Source: Heliopora coerulea (Eukaryota > Cnidaria > Anthozoa > Scleralcyonacea > Helioporidae). Taken from it: a stretch of DNA of 64,000 nucleotides. Numbering within the stretch: position 1 is the first letter of the stretch; each line of letters opens with the position of its first letter. The translations under genes were made by a program, and so were the position numbers. The notes beneath the pieces are model-generated. The model did not search any database, was not told where the DNA came from, and saw only the letters and a program-made list of their open reading frames with translations. This document shows positions 32,021 to 41,642 of the stretch, piece by piece. The stretch is taken from assembly GCA_030142905.1 (NCBI GenBank), contig JASJOG010000032.1:2185816-2249815 (forward strand), given 5' to 3'.

Positions 32021-33874
32021 TTATTTAGCTATATATTTTAATATTTCATCTTCGTCAAAATCAACACCATATTTTTTACAAAGAAGATAATGGTTTAAAA
32101 CAATTTCTGGATATTTAATTTTTCTTGTTGAAACATATACATATAATATTTCTCCATCCATTTTTCCGTGGTCTTTATTTTTTGATCCAAGATAAATTTT
32201 CATATTTGGAGTGTGATACTTTCTAGCATTTGTATAGAAAGAAACAATTTCTTTTCCATTCACATAAAGATTTCCTTTTTTATCACCGCTGAGATTACCT
32301 TGATCCCAATGAACAGAAAGACATATTAATTTGTTTATTTGAGTTGCATTTGCTTTCAATTGCCATCTGTTATTTGGAACCGCAGTTTGACTTGAATTCA
32401 TTATATATAATAATGAATTACAATAAGAAATACTAAAATCAAAAGGAGTTGGTTGACTTGTTGTTTCATTATCTATGATTTTAAACAATGATACCTCATT
32501 GTTAGACGAATTTAATGATTTTAAACCATATACAAAGTAAAAATTAAAGTATTGATAGCTTAAAATATTTTCTCCACAAGCTAAATGTAAATTGTTACTG
32601 TTTGATCCAAGACCAGCGTGGTATTGAATACAATAAAAATTATTATTGATTGTGGATTTTTTGAAAAATGGTTGTTTGTTTGTATCATCTTGTTTGAAAT
32701 TCCAATCTTTTTTTCTTGACAAATTCAAAAGTTTTTCAACCTTTTTATTGCTTCCAGTATATTCTATATAATTATCATCGTCTTTCACATCAAAAATTCC
32801 TTCATCATCCATTTGTAAATTATAAATATTTGCAACAGTATTTGCTAATGATAAATTTGTCACACGGTCATTGACGTATTTTTTAGTCACAGCATGATGA
32901 TCAGAAGATGGGGTATAATTTGCTGCATGAATAATATGATGATTTCCCATATTCAAATCTCCAGTCATTGCTCCACCTGTTTTTGATAATTTTTTGTTTA
33001 ACTGCGTGTCAACATATTTTTTTCTCGTCAAATGTGTTTGAAGTGTGGGATTTGTTGAAGAAATAATTTTATTATTTCCAATTGTTATATCACCAGTCAT
33101 TGTTCCTCCTGATAAAGGTAATCTGGTGTTATCTCTATCATCCACATATTTTTTTCTTGTGAGTGAATTGTCGCTGTTTGGATCTGAAGTTGTGATAATT
33201 TTATTATCCCCAATTGTGATATCACCTGTCATTGTTCCTCCTGATAAAGGTAATCTGGTGTTATCTCTATCATCCACATATTTTTTTCTTGAAAGAGCAT
33301 CTTTATAGTCTGGATCTTTTGAGGTTAAAATTTGATAAGTATTTGTGTAAATATCTCTTTTAATTTTACTTCTTTCAACACCCAACCATGTGACTTTTTC
33401 CATTTTTAAAAAGTTTTTGTCCACATATGATTTTGTTGTGAGATCATTGTTATTTGAAGGTGTTGCACTTGATAAGACTTTATTTGGTCCCATATTCAAG
33501 TTTCCAGTCATTGTTCCACCTGTCAAAGATAATTTTCTAGAATCTTGGTCGTCCACATATTTTTTACGGGAAAGATCTTTATCAACTGTGGGATCTGAAG
33601 TTGTTTGAATTTTATTATTTCCCATGACAATATTTCCAGACATTGTTCTTCCTGTTTTTGATAGAAAATTTGTCCCTGTATGATTTATTATTAAATTATC
33701 CACATATTTTTTTCTTGTCAAATGCGCATTTTCCGTTGGATCAACTGATGTTATTATATGATTTGATCCCATATTAATATCTCCTTTCATTTCACCACCT
33801 GCAGTGGAAAGTTTTCCTGTTAAGCCACCATGGTCAGATTTATGTTTGCTTTCATATCCATAAAATAAACTCAT
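32021..33874 (-). CDS. Fibre protein with seven phage-tail-like repeats and a C-terminal lectin-like domain, 617 aa
   Basis: Intact. Residues about 19-330 form seven repeats of 40-45 residues. Each follows the scheme L-S-x-T-G-G-x-M-x-G-x-I-x-M-G-x-N-x-I, then x-x-D-P-T, then L-T-R-K-K-Y-V-D. SGGTMTGDI followed by KKYVDDRD is the clearest unit, and repeat four is degraded. GGTMTGxIxMG repeats are typical of bacteriophage tail fibres. The rest (about 340-617) is beta-rich, with SVHWDQGNLSGDKKGNLYVN and KEIVSF, like a laminin-G/concanavalin sandwich that binds glycans. Together this is a trimeric attachment fibre, probably at capsid vertices; role inferred. Two repeats (33045-33308) are nearly identical at DNA level, so recent duplication. 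The start follows AAAATAA. Confidence 0.8.
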   Translation of the reverse strand: MSLFYGYESKHKSDHGGLTGKLSTAGGEMKGDINMGSNHIITSVDPTENAHLTRKKYVDNLIINHTGTNFLSKTGRTMSGNIVMGNNKIQTTSDPTVDKDLSRKKYVDDQDSRKLSLTGGTMTGNLNMGPNKVLSSATPSNNNDLTTKSYVDKNFLKMEKVTWLGVERSKIKRDIYTNTYQILTSKDPDYKDALSRKKYVDDRDNTRLPLSGGTMTGDITIGDNKIITTSDPNSDNSLTRKKYVDDRDNTRLPLSGGTMTGDITIGNNKIISSTNPTLQTHLTRKKYVDTQLNKKLSKTGGAMTGDLNMGNHHIIHAANYTPSSDHHAVTKKYVNDRVTNLSLANTVANIYNLQMDDEGIFDVKDDDNYIEYTGSNKKVEKLLNLSRKKDWNFKQDDTNKQPFFKKSTINNNFYCIQYHAGLGSNSNNLHLACGENILSYQYFNFYFVYGLKSLNSSNNEVSLFKIIDNETTSQPTPFDFSISYCNSLLYIMNSSQTAVPNNRWQLKANATQINKLICLSVHWDQGNLSGDKKGNLYVNGKEIVSFYTNARKYHTPNMKIYLGSKNKDHGKMDGEILYVYVSTRKIKYPEIVLNHYLLCKKYGVDFDEDEILKYIAK

Positions 33875-34135
33875 TTATTTTATGATAATTTCCAATAAAA
33901 CATTTCCAATAGATGATGAACCACCCTGTGGACCACTACCATGGTTTCCTTCTACTTTGAATATTAATTCATTATAAATTCCATTTGATAAATTTATTCC
34001 TCCTCCCGGTCCTGTTTCTTCAGATGGATAAATTTTAGAAACACTTCCTTTTAGTGTTTGTTCAGATTCAATTGGGACTTGAATAAGTACATTACTTCTT
34101 TTTCCATTTACAAAATTTTTACTTTTGTCAATCAT
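33875..34135 (-). CDS. Small glycine-rich protein beside the fibre, 86 aa
   Basis: ATG at 34135 (MIDKSKNFVNGKRSNVLIQV), ends directly before the fibre ATG. Contains GPGGGINLSNGIYNELIFKV. Intact; perhaps a fibre-capsid linker. No family recognised. Confidence 0.5.
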   Translation of the reverse strand: MIDKSKNFVNGKRSNVLIQVPIESEQTLKGSVSKIYPSEETGPGGGINLSNGIYNELIFKVEGNHGSGPQGGSSSIGNVLLEIIIK

Positions 34136-34149
34136 GTTACAACTTATGT

Positions 34150-34575
34150 TTACATATTCACTTCATTTTCACTTTCTGTTAAAGTATTTGGAGATATAAC
34201 TTTATTAACGGGAAATCCTAGTATGGGTGCAAATGTTTGTAAATTTAATGTTTTATCTGATTTTATTGTACATTTTCCAGAAAAATCCACTTGTTCCAGT
34301 TCAATTGTTCCAACATTTTCTAATTCAGTTTTTAAAATATTAAAAGTATAATATCCATCTTTGAAACCAATTTTTGTATTTTTATAGGTATAATGATGAA
34401 TATTTTGATATAAATTATTATAATTCCAAAAAATACTTACTGATTTTACAAACATCTCTGAACAATTACTTAATATAATTGGTTCATCTAATGGAATTAT
34501 TTTTTCTGACCCACTTTGTGGGCTGCTTTCGCTGGTTTAATTTTTTGTGATGAAGATTTTTAAAGATATTGTCAT
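34150..34575 (-). pseudogene. Jelly-roll/penton-like protein with an early stop beside a hairpin
   Basis: The frame opens at ATG 34575, after AAATAA (MTISLKIFITKN). It meets TAA at 34537-34539 and stays open to 34150. Reinitiation at the methionine near 34455 would give 101 aa. Immediately after the stop come hairpin-forming bases CCCAC-TTT-GTGGG and GC-TTTC-GC, so the hairpin insertion may have caused the break. The body (SVSIFWNYNNLYQNIHH .. IGFKDGYYTFNILKTELE) matches a recurrent Polinton pattern of a single jelly-roll protein. Penton role is a guess. Confidence 0.45.
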
Positions 34576-34655
34576 TTATTTTATAATATATATTTTGATT
34601 AAAAACTTTGCCAAAACTTTGTCAAAACTTTGTCAAAACTTTGTTATATCAGAGT

Positions 34656-34832
34656 ATGTACCGCGCAATTAAAATTCCACCAACTATTGCAAAAGATAAA
34701 ATCCATAAATTTTCACTTGATGTTTTTGGAGAAATAATTTTTGAAGATTGGTTAAGTTTACCTGAAAGGCCTGAAATGTCTTTTAATGTATTATTTTTCA
34801 AATCTTTTTTGGACTCATTTTTCTTTATTTAA
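34656..34832 (+). CDS. Short plus-strand ORF, 58 aa (doubtful)
   Basis: MYRAIKIPPTIAKDKIHKF, lying between minus-strand genes and preceded by three copies of AAAACTTTGTC (34610-34645). Protein-like composition but no support from context. Confidence 0.25.
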   Translation: MYRAIKIPPTIAKDKIHKFSLDVFGEIIFEDWLSLPERPEMSFNVLFFKSFLDSFFFI

Positions 34833-36163
34833 TTTTTCTTTATTTCATTTCCCTGTAATTTTGTTTTGCGGGTCTTTGACCTGTAATAATTTAAATTTTC
34901 ATTAATTCCAAAAACCATATTTTCTGATGAAACTTTTAGTTTATTATTATAACCATCAATAGGATTTTTTAAAATAATTAAACTGCTCGGAATTAACCAT
35001 AAAGTTGGACTTATAGCAATATTTAAAACTACATTGGTTGATGAAATTGCTTGATTCATATTATTAATCCATGTTGTCGTATCATAATTTATTATAGAAT
35101 CTTCAAAAATTTGTCTAAAAACTTTTTGTGTTTCCAATGCTGAAGCTCTATTTGAAACAATACTTTGCCTAGTTCTTGCTTGTGCTCCAAGAATTGCATA
35201 AAGATATGCTTCAATGCTTTGATTCAATAATTCAGTTCCATTTTTTATTAATCCATCTGAAATTTTTGGAATGAATTTTTTATAATCATTTTGTGTGTCT
35301 CTAATTTGACCAGGGCCATGTTGATACGCGTAGCGTCCTCTCCATGATGTAGTCATATCAATTGCATGAGAATCTCCAATGTGTCTTTTTTTTCCTGAAA
35401 TTTCTTGCCATGTCCATTTTGGATAGTGATCTTTTAAAAAACCAGCATTAAATTTATAAAATGTTTTATCATCACCATTTCTCAGTTGCCACATAATTCT
35501 TCTAACTGTAAAATATAGATGAAACCTCATAAATGATGTAATTTGTTTTGGAACATCAGCTGAAAATAATAAATGTTGGATTGAAATTCCACATGCATAA
35601 GTTGCAATCCATGTTCCTATAATGCTTTGAAAATATGACTCATTTAGAGACCATTTTGCATTATCATCTGTAGTTATATTTAATCCAGGTAAATTGCTTT
35701 GAAAGTAATCTGTATTGTTTACATAAATCCTAAACTGGTTAATAGGATAACTTAAAACATATTGTGTAGGAAAATTATCCCAATAATATGATTTTCCAGT
35801 ATAACCAACATGTCTTTTTCCTCTTGGTAATTCTTGTATACTTCCTCCAAGTTTCCAAATTTTTGGAAAATTTGGTTTTGGTTTGTTAATATAAAGATAC
35901 TTTGTCATATTTGGGTCATTTTTAAACGTGTCTGAATTTATATCTGTTGAAACATGTGGCGAATTTTTAAACCAAATATGATAACCTTGAAAAACAGCAT
36001 TTTTATCAAAATCAGCTTCAAAGGTAAACTTTCACATGTCTGCGTATGGATATTTTTTTTTTAAATATTTTTTCTCCAATTCAACATCTTCTTTAATATT
36101 TTTCATAACATAATCATAATTTTCCCCATAATATTTTCTTTCCATTTCTTCAGTTGAATTCAT
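34829..36163 (-). pseudogene. Large conserved Polinton virion protein, one in-frame TGA
   Basis: Starts MNSTEEMERKYYGENYDY at 36163. TGA at 36032-36034 interrupts the frame (after YPYADM), which then runs to 34829; about 444 codons. The open part includes KRHVGYTGKSYYWDNFPTQY, an SFMRFHLYFTVRRIMWQLR helix and a conserved-looking segment AQARTRQSIVSNRASALETQ. It fits one of the large unnamed virion proteins recurrent in this Polinton lineage. No enzyme motif. Divergent from the integrase, 21 nt away. Confidence 0.6.
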
Positions 36164-36184
36164 TGTTTATTTTAATAAAAATAA
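36164..36184. promoter_or_regulatory. 21-bp divergent start region
   Basis: Only 21 bp, all A/T-rich (TGTTTATTTTAATAAAAATA), separate the ATG of the minus-strand 36163 gene from the ATG of the integrase. Both directions show AATAA-type sequence just before ATG. Any promoter must lie inside this span or within the flanking coding sequence. Confidence 0.5.
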
Positions 36185-37372
36185 ATGAATGCGAAGCGTG
36201 TGAATGAAGTGAACAAAATTAGCGACAAAGACTTTGTTATTGAACAAGAGTTAAGAGACATTTACTACAACCCAGAAACAGGTTATCAATCTGCGGAATA
36301 ACTTTATAAAAAAGCAAAAGAAAAGGGATTAAACGTTAGTAGAAAAATTGTGCAAGACTGGTTAAAAACACAAGATACTTTTACAAGATACAAACCAATT
36401 GTTAGAAGACATAAATTCCAAAGAACATTTGTCAAAGATTTAGCTGATCAAATACAAATGGATTTGGTTGATATGGGAAAATACAAAAACCAGAACAAAG
36501 GATATTATTGGATACTGACAGCTGTTGAAATTTTAAGTAGATATGCATTCGCTATTCCTGTTTACAGAAAAGATACTAAAAACATGACAAAAGCTGTGGA
36601 TGAATTAAAACAATTTAAGGAAAGATTTGGGAAATATCCAAAAGTTGCACAATTTGATGAAGGAAAAGAATTTTACAATGTAGGTGTAAAAGAACTATTG
36701 AAAAAACATAATGTTGAATATTTTTCTACAAACTCAGATAGAAAAGCAGCTATAGTTGAAAGATTTAACAGAACTCTAAAAACATCCATGTGGAAATATT
36801 TCTACAGCAAGGGAACTTATAATTGGATTAACCACGTCAGCGGTGAGCAAAGCTCCGTTTTGAGTAACCTTGTAGATAATTATAACCATACTAAACAAAG
36901 TAGTATATTAATGAAACCTGCTGATGTGAACAAGTCTAACAAAGACCAAGTGTGGATTACACTATATGGTTATCCATTAGGAGATTTACCTTTACCTAAA
37001 TTCAGAATTGGTGATACTGTTAGGATTTCTAAATATAAGAATATCTTTACAAAAGGTTATGAAGCTAATTTTACAGAAGAAATTTTTAAAATTGTAAAAG
37101 TATTTAGAGGTGATCCAAACATGTATGAAGTGGAAGATTTAGAAGGAGAACCAATCATTGGGAAATTTTATGAACAGGAATTATCTGCTGTTGATAAAAA
37201 GGATGATATGTATAAAGTAGAGAAAATATTAAAAAGAAAAAAAGTTAAAGGAAAAAATATGGTGTTGGTAAAGTGGTTAGGTTATGATAATAAACACAAT
37301 TCTTGGATCGCTCAAACCGCTCTGAGCAGCTTAGCTGCGATCGCAGAAGAAAATATTCAAAATATAAAATAA
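36185..37372 (+). CDS. Retroviral-type integrase with chromodomain; one early in-frame TAA
   Basis: The frame starts at ATG 36185 (MNAKRVNEVNKISDKDFV) with a helical N-terminal domain, meets TAA at 36299-36301, and is open for the remaining 357 codons. Catalytic triad D,D-35-E: IQMDLVDM (near 36460), AQFDEGKEF (near 36655), IVERFNRTLK (near 36765). After the core comes an SH3-like part (FRIGDTVRISKYKNIF). A chromodomain follows (YKVEKILKRKKVKGKN, then VLVKWLGYDNKHNSWI), which could steer insertion to methylated chromatin. Mini-hairpins are embedded near 36842 and 37330, the second within the last residues. An alternative start downstream of the TAA could make a nearly full enzyme. Confidence 0.85.
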
Positions 37373-37384
37373 ATAAATAAATAA

Positions 37385-38698
37385 ATGTCTGAAGGTTTTG
37401 ATGATATAGAAATGCAAAATAGAAATAATGAAGAAGAAGAAGAAGAAGAAGACCGTGAGGACCGTGAGGACGAAACAAGTTTTGGTGGGGTTGATCCTGA
37501 AGACCATAATAGAAGTATAAGCATAATAAACACAGAAAATCAAAAAAGCAAATTTAATAGGGTTAAATATATACCTGATGTGAAAAAAAGATGCGGGATC
37601 TATAAGGAGATTAATTACTGGCGATAGAAAAAAATCTTTCAAAAAACTATTCGATGTTACCCTCGAAAAGAAAAATGGTCCAAATTCAAGCATATTGTTA
37701 GACAAAACTGTATTTGTTAGAGACCAAAAAGGAAATGTTTCAATTATTTTCAAAGGTGAAAAAATTGGTAATGTCAATGATAACAATGAACCAATATCAT
37801 TTACCAGAAAAAAATAAGAAATATGTTGATGAATTTAATGATTATATGAAAAAAGCAAAAAAAGAATATGAAAAAACTCCAAGGTCGGTAATAGAAAAAA
37901 GAATCAGTGACCTTGGTGATTATGGTGACCTTGAAAATGAATTTATTAATTCTATCACTGATGATTCTATTTTAGAAATTCAAAATAAAATTGATAATAT
38001 AATTGATGAAAATAACTTAAAAAAATTAATTGATAATAATCAGGACCCAAGACGAACATTATTTGAAAGAGATGAAGAGAATTAAGAGGTTTGGTATATT
38101 TGGAGGATATTGACTCTAATTTATCAGAAAATGAAAAAAAAGAAGTTATACGTGGAAAAATTGATGGATTTGATAGAGAACATCAACATTGGAAAGATAA
38201 AGCTGATTTAGAAACAGCTGAACCCCAAAAAAGTATATATAAAAGTTTTTCAGAAATTGCAAAACTTCAAGCGGATAAAATGAGACTTGAAAATAATGAA
38301 AGACCAATTAGTGAAGAAGGAATAAATATTTTAAATGAAAATGCTGAAGAATCTGACCTTGGAAGATTAGAAAGATTTAAAAAATGGGCAAAAGAAAATA
38401 TTGCAGGTTTATCAGCAGTTGCTATTTCTGTAGCAGGTATAATTACGACAATAGTTAGGTGCAAGAAACGCATTAAAACAAGGCGCAAAAGCAGTTGGAA
38501 ATTTAGGAAAACCAATTGCAAATATAGGTAAAAATTTTGGTGCAGTCATTTCAGCAGTTTTAAATTGAATTTCTCAAATATTATCATGGGGCGCAAAAGG
38601 TATTGCTTTTCTAGCTAAAAATTTATGGATATTAGTTATTGCAATTACTTACTTTTTATACAATGAATATAAGGAATACCGAAAGAGTAATAAAGATT
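37385..38698 (+). pseudogene. Conserved Polinton membrane protein, multiply frameshifted
   Basis: One long gene in pieces. An acidic N-terminus (MSEGFDDIEMQNRNNEEEEE) starts right after AAATAA. Middle fragments follow, in other frames from about 37625 (GPNSSILLDKTVFVRDQ, NKKYVDEFNDYMKKAKKEY). A segment FKKWAKENIAGLSAVAISVA comes next, and after a shift near 38457 a glycine/alanine stretch (KPIANIGKNFGAVISAV). TGA near 38566 precedes a final membrane helix (WGAKGIAFLAKNLWILVIAI). The FKKWAKENIAGLSA..LSWGAKGIA pattern is a recurrent marker of this Polinton lineage. Virion membrane or core role unknown. Confidence 0.7.
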
Positions 38699-38725
38699 AA
38701 AAAATTTTTTTTTGTATAATAAAAA

Positions 38726-39943
38726 ATGAATAGAGTAAACGAATTATATCCAGGATATAAAAGATCAAAAATTAGTGAAATTAAAGGAAACAGAACTAGG
38801 CATGTTGTAACTTTGAATCCGAATTCAGCAAATCCAGAAGAAGATCTTTATATAGATATTCCAAAATTAAATCCTAATTTGTGTCTTGTTCCTGATTCAT
38901 TAAAATTGTTATTTAATTTAAAAAATGCAAATACTAAATCGTGGTTTTTAAATAATTTATCAAAGTTGTTAAAGAAAAGATTGGTTGTTAAATTTGCTGG
39001 AGAAATTGTTTACGATAATAGTGGAGAATCTTTACTAGAAATTTACAAAGATCTCTGGAAACCTGAATTTGAAAGAGCAGATATGATTGAATATGGCATC
39101 GTGAGAGAGAATCTTAGAAAATTAATTTCAAAGGATGATAGTGGAGCAACAAGTGGAAATGCACAAAAAGCTTCTGATAAATTAATGTATGATATTTATG
39201 GAACAAAACAGTGTTTAAAATTAGAAAAAATACTTTCAGATCATGGATTATATGCACCTTATGGAATGATTAACAATTTTCAATACATTTTAACTTTTCC
39301 AAAAGCTAGTGAAATTATGGTAGCACAAAGTGGAGAAAGTGTTGGGGGATATACATTAGAAAATTTAGAATTAGAGTATGAAACAATTGATGTTTTATCA
39401 AATTACACCACAGGAAGATCATTATCATATAATTATGTAACTTTGATGAAAACAGTAGAATGGGATAAAGATGCAACTTTACATAATGAAACCATAAATA
39501 TCCCACGGAAAAGTATGAAAGCAGTTGTGTTGCTATTTAGAAATAAAACTGTAACAGATAGTGAACAATTTGTTTATCCAAATATAACAGACGTCAAAAT
39601 TAGTGTTGAAGGAGTACCAAATAGCATATATTCCCAAGGTTTTCTGAAAAGAAGATTTTTTGAAGAAGCATTTAGAATATTTTGATGTGGATATTTTGAC
39701 TGTGATGCAGTCATGGATATTGAAAAATGTTATAAAGATTCATTTGCATTATGTGTGGATTTAAGAACATTAGATGACAACTTTGTTTATGGAAATGGTA
39801 AAAAGTTAGTAAACACACAGTCTGGACTATTGTTAGAAATTAAAAAAACTGCTATTTCTGCAAATGTAATGTGTCATATATTTGTTATAAGTGATGGATT
39901 GTTAAATATTGTAAATAAAGATTTGTCTTCAATTCAATTTTAA
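38726..39943 (+). pseudogene. Major capsid protein of the inner Polinton; one in-frame TGA
   Basis: ATG at 38726. Recognisable features of the double jelly-roll MCP of this lineage: KSWFLNNLSKLLKKRLVVKF with AGEIVYDNSGE, then DDSGATSGNAQKASDKLMYD and YGTKQ, LEKILSDHGLYAPYG, and FVYPNITDVKISVEGVPNS. TGA at 39683-39685 stops the frame after EEAFRIF. The same frame then continues 86 codons (CYKDSFALCVDLRTL, NGKKLVNTQSGLLLEI), which are part of the normal C-terminus. Length about 405 codons. The capsid would be unstable if the stop is real. Confidence 0.85.
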
Positions 39944-39959
39944 AAAACAAAAATAAAAA

Positions 39960-40568
39960 ATGAACGTGAACGATGGCAAAAAACCATTTAATATGATAAT
40001 TGTTGGAATGACTGCTTGTGGAAAAACAAAATATCTTTTAGATTTTATAGAATCAGAATATAAAAATTATTTTGATTATATTTTTTTAATTTGCCCGACA
40101 TTTGAATGGAATAAAACTTATGAAAATTGGAAATATGATAAAGATGAAGATTTCATTGCTATTCCTTGTGATCAAGATAATGTTGAAGATTGGTTAAAAT
40201 TTATAGTTAACTTTTCAAAAGGAAGTAAAAGTTTAATCATATTGGATGATTGTGCAAGTGGAAAAAATGTTAAAAATAGAACAAGTGAGTTGGTTAAATT
40301 AGGATTTAGTGCTAGACATTATAATCTTTCTGTTGTTGTTATCACTCAACAATTGACATCTATTGCTAAACCATTTAGAGAAAATATTTCAAAATTGGTT
40401 ACATTTTATAACCCAAATAAAAAAGATATGACAACAATAATTCAAGAATATTTAGACGCAGGTGACCGCAAAGAATTGGAAAAAATTTTAGAAACTTTGA
40501 AAACAAAAAAATATTCAAGATTGGAAATTAATTTAATTTTTCCATTTGGTTATAAAATAAATGAGTGA
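39960..40568 (+). CDS. DNA-packaging ATPase of the inner Polinton, 202 aa
   Basis: Intact. Walker A IIVGMTACGKTKYL (residues 13-26), Walker B KSLIILDDCASG (about 93-104), and a downstream SVVVITQQLTS sensor-like segment. FtsK/HerA A32-like family. It is about two thirds the length of the usual A32-like proteins. Starts 17 nt after the capsid gene and overlaps the next gene by 8 nt (TATAAAATAAATGAGTGA holds both the next ATG and this stop). Confidence 0.88.
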   Translation: MNVNDGKKPFNMIIVGMTACGKTKYLLDFIESEYKNYFDYIFLICPTFEWNKTYENWKYDKDEDFIAIPCDQDNVEDWLKFIVNFSKGSKSLIILDDCASGKNVKNRTSELVKLGFSARHYNLSVVVITQQLTSIAKPFRENISKLVTFYNPNKKDMTTIIQEYLDAGDRKELEKILETLKTKKYSRLEINLIFPFGYKINE

Positions 40569-41113
40569 AAATAGTGAGCGTATAGAAATCCCGCAAATGG
40601 AATCAAATACATCCGCAAGTAATCAGCGTGATCAGTCGGATGATCAAGAAAGTAAAACGCAAGATTTGAAAAAAGAAGTAATGAAAAAAACGCGAAGAAT
40701 TGATAAAATTATCTGAAGATGGTGAAATTAGTCAATCAGTGCAAAATTTAAAAAAAGCAAGTGATAAAGTTATATTAAAAATTCATGCTGAATATGAAGT
40801 GAAACAAGCGGAAAAAGCAAACCTATTTTTAACAGATTTACTAATTAGTAAATTTGCAGATTTATTAGGTGGGTTAGAAGCAATTGAAAGCAGCGAAGAA
40901 TTGGAAAAAGAACTGGTGAAAGATAAATTATTAAAAAGAGATGTAAAATCTGTAGTTGAAAAATTAAGTCCATATTTACCATATCTTGGAATATTATCTG
41001 GTGGAGTTACAGTTGGAAAACATGTTATTAAAAAACAGAGCAAGAAAGACGACATTGAGCGAAGCTCTCAGCAGCGAAGCTGCAGCGGAGCGTCGACAAG
41101 TAAAACTGAATAA
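40561..41113 (+). pseudogene. Membrane-anchored Polinton protein, one frameshift, hairpin at its end
   Basis: Starts MSENSERIEIPQMESNTS inside the end of the ATPase gene. The frame shifts near 40695 into a helical part (AEKANLFLTDLLISKFADLL) and a short hydrophobic segment (YLPYLGILSGGVTVGKHVI). The C-terminus is DIERSSQQRSCS plus a few residues, produced by a GC mini-hairpin cassette (41056-41095) like that in the 31251-31691 gene. Function unknown. Confidence 0.6.
41056..41095. repeat. GC mini-hairpin cassette in coding sequence
   Basis: GAGC-GAA-GCTC followed by GCAGC-GAA-GCTGC and GCGGAGCG. Both stems carry the heptamer GCGAAGC, known to form an unusually stable DNA hairpin. Confidence 0.8.
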
Positions 41114-41147
41114 TTTTATAATATATATTGTATTATAAAATTAAAAA

Positions 41148-41600
41148 TTATTCTGAAGATGAAGGATTACTGTGGGTTTCATCGACCGAAGGTCTCAGCA
41201 CCAAAGGTGCACCCCCGCTTTGCGGTGTATCTTTTCTGGTTATTTTACTCATAAGCGTATTTATTATTTTATCTTTTTCTTTTGATATATTGTTTGTTGA
41301 TTCTTCATTTTCTAAAGATTTTAACAATTTTAAATGATTATTATTTTCTGAAAACTGAATTTCATGTATATTATTTTTTCCAAATGTCATTCCAGCTTCA
41401 AAATCTTTCATTCCAACATTAACATGAGCACCTATTCTAAAACCGCTTTTTTTCATTTTTCTAAAATTTATTAGAGGATATCGACCAAAGGTCTCAACAC
41501 CAAAGGTGCAACCGTGGAGATTTAAATCTGACTTCGTGCTCTTTCCTGAATCCTTATTGGAATTATTTTTATTTGTTTTTGATGATATACAATTTCCCAT
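41148..41600 (-). CDS. Predicted N-myristoylated protein with two hairpin insertions, 150 aa
   Basis: Begins MGNCISSKTNKN: Gly2 followed by Ser6/7 and Cys4 fits N-myristoylation with palmitoylation, as in MGxC signals, so it would attach to the inner face of membranes. The middle (KSGFRIGAHVNVGMKDFEAG) is beta-like. Two GC cassettes lie in frame at about 41185-41235 and 41483-41515; each encodes a proline- or glycine-rich insert. Intact despite them. Confidence 0.6.
   Translation of the reverse strand: MGNCISSKTNKNNSNKDSGKSTKSDLNLHGCTFGVETFGRYPLINFRKMKKSGFRIGAHVNVGMKDFEAGMTFGKNNIHEIQFSENNNHLKLLKSLENEESTNNISKEKDKIINTLMSKITRKDTPQSGGAPLVLRPSVDETHSNPSSSE
41185..41235. repeat. GC mini-hairpin triple
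   Basis: GACC-GAA-GGTC, GCACC-AAA-GGTGC and CCGC-TTT-GCGG in a row. A shorter sister pair (GACC-AAA-GGTC, CACC-AAA-GGTG) is at 41483-41515. Confidence 0.75.
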
Positions 41601-41642
41601 TTTTTATTTATTATTTTTTTATTCTTGATAATAACTAATTTT

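Noticed and set aside
25758..39685. Use of TGA as a sense codon in the inner Polinton (in-frame TGA near 25759, 36033, 38567, 39684).
   Set aside because: TAA also occurs in frame (27648, 34538, 36300), frameshifts are common, and TGA ends the intact 30150-30503 gene. Decay explains it better than recoding.
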